Shown here: piece after piece, positions 5,552 through 10,123 of the stretch
Layout: the number at the start of each line of letters is the position of its first letter
Numbering within the stretch: position 1 is the stretch's first letter
Assembly: GCA_021296025.1 (NCBI GenBank)
Contig: JAGWBF010000045.1
Location: 23,834 to 33,956 of the forward strand
Direction: 5' to 3'
Source: Dehalococcoidia bacterium
Lineage (GTDB): Bacteria > Chloroflexota > Dehalococcoidia > Lucifugimonadales > JAGWBF01
Length of the DNA stretch: 10,123 bases
Translations under genes and position numbers: made by a program
The notes under the pieces: model-generated
What the model was told of the DNA's origin: nothing
Database searches by the model: none
Seen by the model: the letters and a program-made list of their open reading frames with translations, nothing else

Positions 5552-6415
5552 GTGGTGAACATACTCGACAAGTTCATCATCGACCGCCATGCCCCCAACG
5601 TTTACGTTTACGCTGCGTGGATCGGCGTCATCGAGCTGTTCATCGGCGTGGTCAGCCTTAGCGTCGTGGTTGGGGTCCAGGGTGTATCTGCGCCGTCCTT
5701 TGGCGGCGGCGCAGCCATCGGCGCTGTGTCGGCCACGGGACTGATGTTCCTACTGGCCGCCCTCAAGTACGGGCAGGTAAACCGGGTTGTGCCCATCTGG
5801 TTTACATATCCATTGCTCGTGGCCCCAGTGGCTGCGGTGTTCCTCGACGAGCATCTATCGGCCATCGCCCTGGGCGCCATCCTGCTGGCTGTTGTCGGCG
5901 CAATACTGGTCTCTTGGGAAGGGGATAGCGCAAGTGGACGGTTCGGGCACCCTGCAGCTTTATTGCTGGCGCTGGGTGCTTCGGCCGGTTGGGCCCTCTC
6001 CTTCATCCTGAGCAAGCACTTCCTTGAAGACGGCCACTTCTGGCAGATCTTCGCATCCTACCGGCTGGGCTTCTCCGCGGTAATGCTCATGGGTGTGGGT
6101 TCCCGCCGGGTGCGCACCTCGTCTGTGAGGCTTGTGCGCGATGCCACCTTTGTGCAGCTTATGGTGGTGGCCGAGCTGATCATCACAGTAGTGGTTATAA
6201 CCAGGTTCGCCGCGGTGTCATTAGGCCCCGACGTATCCATCGTCGCAGCCATCAGCGCCGTTCAGCCCGCCCTGGTCTTCTTCTACTCCCTGGTGCTGGC
6301 TGGTGTGTCTCCCCTGATGTTTGGCTCCTGGGTGAACAAGGGCACCTTCTTCACCCAGTCGGGAGGGATCCTGGCCATCACCGCTGCTGTGGTCATCATC
6401 TCCTTGCAAAGTTAG
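5552..6415 (+). CDS. EamA/DMT-family transporter, start probably further upstream
   Basis: This hydrophobic protein has the drug/metabolite transporter layout of two repeated EamA halves. Segments visible after the GTG include about 66-88 of the form YPLLVAPVAAVFLDEHLS (the conserved end of repeat one), SAGWALSFILSKHF at the start of repeat two, and a last helix ILAITAAVVIISLQS. I count nine membrane segments from this GTG; the family has ten. The missing first helix (SWLPLALLFPALTG) is encoded in frame just upstream (5510-5551), in a stretch open from 5459 but without ATG, GTG or TTG. No ribosome binding site precedes 5552. An ATT at 5507, seven bases after GGTAGG (5494-5499), would restore ten helices. 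Substrate is unknown; from its position downstream of the FAH-family gene it may move a substrate or product of that pathway. Confidence 0.85.
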   Translation: MVNILDKFIIDRHAPNVYVYAAWIGVIELFIGVVSLSVVVGVQGVSAPSFGGGAAIGAVSATGLMFLLAALKYGQVNRVVPIWFTYPLLVAPVAAVFLDEHLSAIALGAILLAVVGAILVSWEGDSASGRFGHPAALLLALGASAGWALSFILSKHFLEDGHFWQIFASYRLGFSAVMLMGVGSRRVRTSSVRLVRDATFVQLMVVAELIITVVVITRFAAVSLGPDVSIVAAISAVQPALVFFYSLVLAGVSPLMFGSWVNKGTFFTQSGGILAITAAVVIISLQS

Positions 6416-6484
6416 GCCTAAAGCTTGCCTCCACATGGTCTCAAGAGGACCGAGATGCGCGATGTGTGAAGCAGTAATGCGCGG

Positions 6485-6513
6485 TTGACCTGTAGTTTTT
6501 CAGACCTTATAGT
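6485..6513 (+). promoter_or_regulatory. Sigma-70-type promoter upstream of the second alpha/beta hydrolase gene
   Basis: TTGACC (6485-6490) and TATAGT (6508-6513), each five of six to consensus, stand exactly 17 bases apart in the 180-bp gap after the transporter. Transcription would start near 6520, about 75 bases before the TTG start at 6596. I see nothing else definite in this gap; a palindrome TTAGGCCTAA (6412-6421) overlaps the transporter stop. Confidence 0.65.
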
Positions 6514-6595
6514 TACGCCCGCATGACTAGTCTTTTTCGACGATATGCTGGCCTTGTGATGATCCCATCCATACTGCAGATGGCTGGTTAGCACC

Positions 6596-7354
6596 TTGGC
6601 CGACCTTTTACTGGTCCACGACCTGGGACATAGCGGGCGTTTTTGGGGGCCGGTCTGGGGGCACCTTACAGCTCCCCGACAGCATCCACCCCGCCTGCAC
6701 CAACAGCTCGCGGTTGGCAAGGTACACGCCATGGACTTGCCGGAGCACGATGACAGGCTGGCCTCAGATGGCCAGCGGCCCACTTATCGCAGCTACGTTT
6801 CAGCCATAGTTGAGGAAGTGCAGCGCCAGGACCTGAAGGATGTGGTCCTAGTTGGCCACGGCTTTAGTGCCCCTATGCTGATGCAGGCTGCCTGTGAGAT
6901 GGTCCAGCCACCCAAACAGATCATCCTTTTTGCTGGCGTAGTGCCCATCAGGGGGAGATCGGCGCCCAACCTTATAGACTCCAAGCTCAAGTTGTTGCTG
7001 ATGCTCTCGGGCATGAGAACGATGGGCGTCGGCAGGATCAAGCTTCCCGGGCTTGCGGTAACCCGCTTTTACTGCAATGGCATGGACCCCTTTCAGATGG
7101 TGCCGGTGCTGGGGAGATTCGAACCCCTGCCCTTGAATATACTCCGGGCGAAAGTGCGCGCTCCCGATCTCCGGGAGACGTGTCCCGTCGCCTATGTGCC
7201 CCTGTCCAGGAACAACGTGGTCTCCGGGAAAACCCAGGGGCTGATAGCATCGGGCATCCCCGGGGCAACCCTGGCTCCGAGCATGAGGACATGTCACGAG
7301 GCCATGATTGAAAACCCTCTTGAGGTCGCTGAGGTGATTCTTAGCTACTGCTAA
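6596..7354 (+). CDS. Alpha/beta hydrolase-fold protein lacking the nucleophile
   Basis: The 252-residue protein reads as an alpha/beta hydrolase of the methylesterase/hydroxynitrile lyase-like group: LLLVHDLGHSGRFW (4-17) for the first strand and oxyanion loop, KVHAMDLPEHDDRL (42-55), a DVVLVGHGFSAP elbow, and a CHEAMIENPLEVAEVI end with H234 as the expected catalytic His. Two catalytic positions are changed. The nucleophile site of the G-x-S-x-G elbow holds Gly (G89; the sequence is GHGFS), and the acid position near VPLSRNN holds Asn. The segment TAPRQHPPRLHQQLAV (25-40) looks like an insertion. The start is TTG at 6596, the only usual start near the first strand, without a clear ribosome binding site. 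The frame is intact over its whole length, so it may be a non-catalytic protein or an early pseudogene. Confidence 0.72.
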   Translation: MADLLLVHDLGHSGRFWGPVWGHLTAPRQHPPRLHQQLAVGKVHAMDLPEHDDRLASDGQRPTYRSYVSAIVEEVQRQDLKDVVLVGHGFSAPMLMQAACEMVQPPKQIILFAGVVPIRGRSAPNLIDSKLKLLLMLSGMRTMGVGRIKLPGLAVTRFYCNGMDPFQMVPVLGRFEPLPLNILRAKVRAPDLRETCPVAYVPLSRNNVVSGKTQGLIASGIPGATLAPSMRTCHEAMIENPLEVAEVILSYC

Positions 7355-7400
7355 ATTGTTCCGGCTCCAGTCGTACATTAGAGGTCCGGCCGTCCCGGCA

Positions 7401-7409
7401 TGCTAAAAT
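7401..7409 (+). promoter_or_regulatory. Extended -10 promoter candidate for the flavin reductase-family gene
   Basis: TGC followed by TAAAAT is an extended -10 element, 41 bases upstream of the TTG start at 7451. There is no good -35 at 17 bases; TTAGAG (7378-7383) is 20 bases away. Transcription would begin near 7416. Confidence 0.4.
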
Positions 7410-7450
7410 GGGTCATCATGCCCAAATCCCAAATTTTCAGGAGGTCCCCC

Positions 7451-7927
7451 TTGGATGCAGATATGAAGAAAAAGGTGCTCAGGCAGATCACCTATGGCCT
7501 GTACGTGGCCAGCGCAGCCCACGAAGGCCAGATGTCTGCGGGAACGGTCAACTGGGTGTCCCAGGCTTCCTTCGGTCCCCCGTTGGTGATGATGGGAGTA
7601 AAGAAGGACAGCGGCCTTCACGATACGGTCAAGAAATCCAACAGCTTCATCGTGAACATCCTCTCGGCAGACCAGAAGCAGCTGGCCGAAGACTTCTTCC
7701 GCCCTTCGACTGTCGAAGGAAACATGGTCAACGGCCATGCTTTTACGACGGGAAGTACCGGCGGCGCTGTGCTGGATGAGGTGTACAGCTACTTCGAGTG
7801 CAACGTAACTGGAAGCATCGAACAGGGCGACCACTCGGTATTCGTCGGAGAGGTGGTCGAGGTCGGCAGTCGCCGGGATGACAAGCCCCTGGAGATGTGG
7901 GACACCGGCTGGTTCTACGGCGGTTAG
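7451..7927 (+). CDS. Flavin reductase-family FMN-binding protein
   Basis: The 158-residue protein has the split-barrel flavin reductase-like domain. Landmarks are ITYGLYV (13-19), the flavin-contact stretch MSAGTVNWVSQASFGPPL (28-45), the KKSNSFIVNIL segment, EDFFRP, and the ending WDTGWFYGG that closes many short members of this family. Such proteins bind FMN or FAD and either supply reduced flavin to a monooxygenase or act alone. The start chosen is TTG at 7451, six bases after a perfect AGGAGGT (7439-7445). The ATG at 7400 is in frame but would place this ribosome binding site inside the gene and add residues not typical of the family; the ATG at 7463 is too far from it. No monooxygenase partner gene is in the window. 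Confidence 0.9.
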   Translation: MDADMKKKVLRQITYGLYVASAAHEGQMSAGTVNWVSQASFGPPLVMMGVKKDSGLHDTVKKSNSFIVNILSADQKQLAEDFFRPSTVEGNMVNGHAFTTGSTGGAVLDEVYSYFECNVTGSIEQGDHSVFVGEVVEVGSRRDDKPLEMWDTGWFYGG

Positions 7928-7983
7928 GGCCCTTCCGGGGGAGGACTTCCCCAGGCTGACAGATCCTGAACGCTGAGTAGGCT

Positions 7984-8247
7984 ATGGATGATCATGAATT
8001 CCTGGAGCGCATCAAGGCCAAGCTAGAGCGCTTGACAGACACAGAGATTCACTTGGAGTTGGACACCGAGGATGCGGAGAAGCTCCAGGTGAAATTGCAG
8101 CCCGGAGCAGCTTTCGTTACCTTGGGATCCAACGTGCTTGAGTACTCGGGGTTCGCTCGGATGGCGGTGGAGTACGTCGTGGCATCCATTCGCAGTGGGC
8201 GTGAGCTAGAAACGCTGGAGTTTCAGATGCTGCTTTCCCGAAACTAG
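7984..8247 (+). CDS. Small protein of unknown function
   Basis: I do not recognise this 87-residue protein. It is acidic at the start (DDHEFLERIKAKLERL), with a probable N-terminal amphipathic helix (about 2-17), two or three short strands (EIHLELD, LQVKLQ, AAFVTLG), a longer helix (FARMAVEYVVASIRSG, about 57-72) and a final short strand. There are no cysteines, signal peptide or membrane segment, so it should be cytoplasmic. The coding look is good: the frame is clean and the secondary structure pattern is coherent. It lies 56 bases after the flavin reductase-family gene on the same strand, so co-transcription is possible, and its stop is only seven bases from the stop of the converging MaoC-like gene. 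Confidence 0.7.
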   Translation: MDDHEFLERIKAKLERLTDTEIHLELDTEDAEKLQVKLQPGAAFVTLGSNVLEYSGFARMAVEYVVASIRSGRELETLEFQMLLSRN

Positions 8248-8254
8248 CTGCGAT

Positions 8255-8716
8255 CTAGGTTGACAGCACGATGGAAGCGTTGGCCCGGGCTATCGTCTGG
8301 CTTCGCTGGTTGACCCCTGTTATCTCGCACTCCACCAGGTTCGTTCCATCCACAACCTGTTTGCCGGTCACCTGCCCGGTGAAGGTGACCGTATCCCCTT
8401 CGCGAAAGGGCTCGGTGGCCCGCATCTTCAAGGTGCTGCCCTTTGCGTTGATGTCCCTTATGGAGAAGGCCTTCTCCAGCAGCTCGGCAACATAGGCCAC
8501 CGTGGCGACTCCCATGTTTACGGTCCCGCCAAATATGCCCTGTGCAGCGTACTCCTTGTCGGTGTGCAGGTTGCTCCAGCCCGCCTTCGGCGCCGTCGAA
8601 GCGTACTTGGCGTAGTTGTCGATGCTCGCCTGGCTCTCGTGCTTCACCAGGATGGGGAGATCATCCCCCACCTGCACCGACTCGAAGCTAACGCTCTTTG
8701 CCCACAGGGTTGCCAT
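8255..8716 (-). CDS. MaoC-like hotdog protein with altered active site
   Basis: This 153-residue protein is a hotdog-fold member of the MaoC/acyl dehydratase group. It shows the entry region FESVQVGDDLPILVK (11-25), the helix region SNLHTDKEYAAQGIFGGTVNMG (48-69) with H51 at the catalytic His position, and the strands MRATEPFREGDTVTFTGQVTGK and NLVECEITGVNQ. The residue matching the catalytic Asp, five before the His, is Gly (G46), so normal hydratase chemistry is doubtful. The start is ATG at 8716-8714, with AGGA just upstream. It lies five bases downstream of the Cys-containing protein gene and so is the third visible gene of the moeA operon. It may act on an acyl-thioester, but the operon gives no direct hint of which. 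Confidence 0.8.
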   Translation of the reverse strand: MATLWAKSVSFESVQVGDDLPILVKHESQASIDNYAKYASTAPKAGWSNLHTDKEYAAQGIFGGTVNMGVATVAYVAELLEKAFSIRDINAKGSTLKMRATEPFREGDTVTFTGQVTGKQVVDGTNLVECEITGVNQRSQTIARANASIVLST

Positions 8717-8721
8717 TTTTC

Positions 8722-9168
8722 CTACTTTTCCGCTGCTGAAATGTCCACCAACCCGTAGTACAGGTCATTGTCCAGCACCTTCCTCAGGGAAGAGGCGCTG
8801 ATGTTTCTGGGGTTGGTGGGTGTGTACCACTTGTCAGTGACGGAGAAATGCAGCTGGTCCAAGCCGATGGGCTGGTTGCCTGCCGCCAGCAGCTCACGGA
8901 ATACGATCTCCTGCATGGGCATGTTGGGACGAATGAACCCTGATTTAGTAGCGCAGCACTGGGAAATCTCTTTGGTCTGGGTGGCTTCAGGTATCTCGGC
9001 CCACTTGTCGCCAAGGCGTTCCCGGCACTCGGGGCAGCGCCGTTCCAGCAAGATGGCTGCCAAAGACCTTCGCAGGTCCTTGCTGCGTTCGGGATCGATC
9101 ACATAGGCTGCGGTGGTTTCCGAGGAATCATCAGGCACCTGGTCCCTTAGTCCATCCATAGCTGTCAA
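8722..9168 (-). CDS. Cys-containing protein of unknown function in the moeA operon
   Basis: I do not recognise this protein of about 148 residues. An N-terminal part rich in acidic residues leads to ERSKDLRRSLAAILLERRCPECRERLG (27-53), with C45 and C48 as a CxxC pair and a CC pair (C71, C72) 22 residues later. Together these could bind zinc or another metal. The C-terminal half (about 83-148) has MQEIVFRELLAAG, YTPTNPRNISASSLRKVLDND and YYGLVDIS, a helix-rich pattern that could be a winged-helix-like domain; this is a guess. The start chosen is TTG at 9168, which overlaps the moeA stop (TTGA) and stands five bases after AGGTG (9178-9174). The ATG at 9159 is the alternative. The overlap with moeA and the five-base gap to the MaoC-like gene point to a co-translated operon. 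Confidence 0.7.
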   Translation of the reverse strand: MTAMDGLRDQVPDDSSETTAAYVIDPERSKDLRRSLAAILLERRCPECRERLGDKWAEIPEATQTKEISQCCATKSGFIRPNMPMQEIVFRELLAAGNQPIGLDQLHFSVTDKWYTPTNPRNISASSLRKVLDNDLYYGLVDISAAEK

Positions 9169-10123
9169 ACTTGCACCTCTTCGTTCCAATCGATCATCTT
9201 CACCGTCACGGTCTCGCCCTGTTTCTTTACCTCAACATCTTCCGGGCATATGGCCAGGCCGTTGGCCCGGGACATGGAAGTTAAGATATTGGAGCCTTGG
9301 GGACCCGTTGGGTTGGCGAAGTAGCCTTCCCCTCTGCGGGTCACGTGAACCCTGGCGAATACCCTCCGCCCGTCGAAGTTGCGAATGTCCCCCTCCAGCG
9401 TTGCCTGGACGCTGGGCCTCGCCAGGTTGACCCTGCCCAGCATCCGCAATATGGCCGGACGTGCGAACTCTTCGAAAGCCACCATGGCGCTTACGGGATT
9501 CCCCGGAAGTCCCAGGTGGGGCACCAACTTTCCGTTATGCCCCATGATCCTGCCGAAAGCAAGGGGTTTGGCCGGGCGCATGCGAACCGACCAGAAGCTC
9601 ATCTCCCCCCGCTCCATCAGGACATCCTTCACCATGTCGTAGTCGCCCTTGGAGCCCCCCGCCGCCGATATCAGCATGTCCGCATCCAGCCCTTCATCCA
9701 GCCGGGCGTTCATGTCCTCAAGGGTGTCCCGCGCGATCCCCAGGAGCTTGGGGACTCCGCCGCATTCCAGCACCGACGCAGCCACCGTGAACCTGTTGCT
9801 GTCGTATATCTTTCCCGGTTCAATGGGCTGACCGGGGTCCAGGAGCTCATCCCCGGTGGAGATGATGGCCACCACGGGACGGCGAATTGCCTTGACTTTC
9901 TCCAGCCCCAGGGATGCCAGCACACCTATCTCCGATGAACGTAGGGCAGTGCCGGAGGTTAGCACCAGCTCGCCTTCCCCCACATCCTCTCCCGCCGGGC
10001 GGATGTGGGACCTCATTGGAAGCTCGGCCTGGATGCTGATCCAGTCCAAGCTTTGACCGGAACGCTTCCGTTGCACCTCGTCGGTCTCTTCGAAGGGGAC
10101 TATGGTATCGGCGCCTTCCGGGA
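9165..10123 (-). CDS. moeA: Molybdopterin molybdenumtransferase MoeA, N-terminus outside window
   Basis: MoeA inserts molybdate into adenylated molybdopterin in the last step of molybdenum cofactor synthesis. About 318 residues are visible, and the frame stays open to the right edge (GADTIVPFEETDEVQ just inside it), so the GTG at 10076 is internal and roughly 80-90 residues are missing. Landmarks in order are IRPAGEDVGEGELVL, the catalytic-domain strand VAIISTGDELLDPGQP, KIYDSNR, DMLISAAGGSKGDYDMVKDVL, MRPAKPLAFGRI, LGLPGNPVSAMVAFEEF, and the domain IV end (GPQGSNILTSMSRANGL). The usual GGVS of the molybdopterin-binding loop reads AGGS here. It heads a minus-strand operon with a Cys-containing protein and a MaoC-like protein. 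It would serve the cox/xdh-type molybdoenzyme encoded at the other end, among others. Confidence 0.95.
   Translation of the reverse strand, partial: PEGADTIVPFEETDEVQRKRSGQSLDWISIQAELPMRSHIRPAGEDVGEGELVLTSGTALRSSEIGVLASLGLEKVKAIRRPVVAIISTGDELLDPGQPIEPGKIYDSNRFTVAASVLECGGVPKLLGIARDTLEDMNARLDEGLDADMLISAAGGSKGDYDMVKDVLMERGEMSFWSVRMRPAKPLAFGRIMGHNGKLVPHLGLPGNPVSAMVAFEEFARPAILRMLGRVNLARPSVQATLEGDIRNFDGRRVFARVHVTRRGEGYFANPTGPQGSNILTSMSRANGLAICPEDVEVKKQGETVTVKMIDWNEEVQV

Noticed and set aside
6436..6455. Possible hairpin GGTC...GACC after the transporter gene, considered as a terminator
   Set aside because: It has only four clean pairs with an awkward loop and no T-run.
7111..7130. Sequence like the T-arm of a tRNA on the minus strand (GGGGTTCGAATC)
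   Set aside because: The T-loop match is good, but no matching acceptor 5' strand, D-arm or anticodon arm is found in the about 75 bases where they should be, and the stretch is inside the second alpha/beta hydrolase reading frame.
7938..7952. Hairpin GGGGA-ggact-TCCCC after the flavin reductase-family gene, considered as a terminator
   Set aside because: The stem has only five pairs and no T-run follows, so a terminator call is not supported.

Overview
The window is a gene-dense piece of a bacterial chromosome (GC roughly 60% by eye). It holds 14 genes: 12 complete and one cut at each end. I see no RNA genes, insertion sequences or CRISPR arrays. The gene content is oxidative and catabolic: a CO/xanthine dehydrogenase-type molybdoenzyme, MoeA, MaoC hotdog proteins, a fumarylacetoacetase-family protein, alpha/beta hydrolases and a flavin reductase. 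This resembles Chloroflexota of the Dehalococcoidia/SAR202 kind. That placement rests on my impression of the protein families, not on a marker gene, so confidence is low to moderate. About half of the starts are GTG or TTG, usually behind a good AGGAGG-type ribosome binding site.

Layout from left to right: the 3' end of a tartrate/D-malate dehydrogenase-like gene (1-435, +). A well-formed promoter and a leader with an inverted repeat (436-576) lead into the 2Fe-2S (577-1047) and FAD (1090-1953) subunits of a cox/xdh-type molybdenum hydroxylase, with no catalytic large subunit in view. A gamma-carbonic anhydrase-like gene (1950-2480, -) converges on the FAD subunit so tightly that the two stop codons overlap. 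A 237-bp intergenic region (2481-2717) carries a dispersed-repeat-like palindrome and a promoter candidate for each flanking gene.

The next block (2718-6415, +) looks like one transcription unit: two overlapping MaoC-like hotdog genes, an alpha/beta hydrolase, a fumarylacetoacetate hydrolase-family enzyme and an EamA-type transporter. I infer a small pathway for hydrating or dehydrating, cleaving and moving an organic acid or CoA-linked substrate. After a 180-bp gap with a promoter-like sequence comes a second alpha/beta hydrolase-fold gene that has lost its nucleophile (6596-7354, +). A flavin reductase-family gene (7451-7927, +) and a small gene of unknown function (7984-8247, +) follow.

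The right end is a minus-strand operon read from the right edge: moeA (cut by the window end), a Cys-containing protein of unknown function, then a third MaoC-like protein. MoeA helps make the molybdenum cofactor that the cox/xdh-type enzyme would need. It is the only functional link visible between the two ends, and it is indirect, because every molybdoenzyme in the cell would use it.
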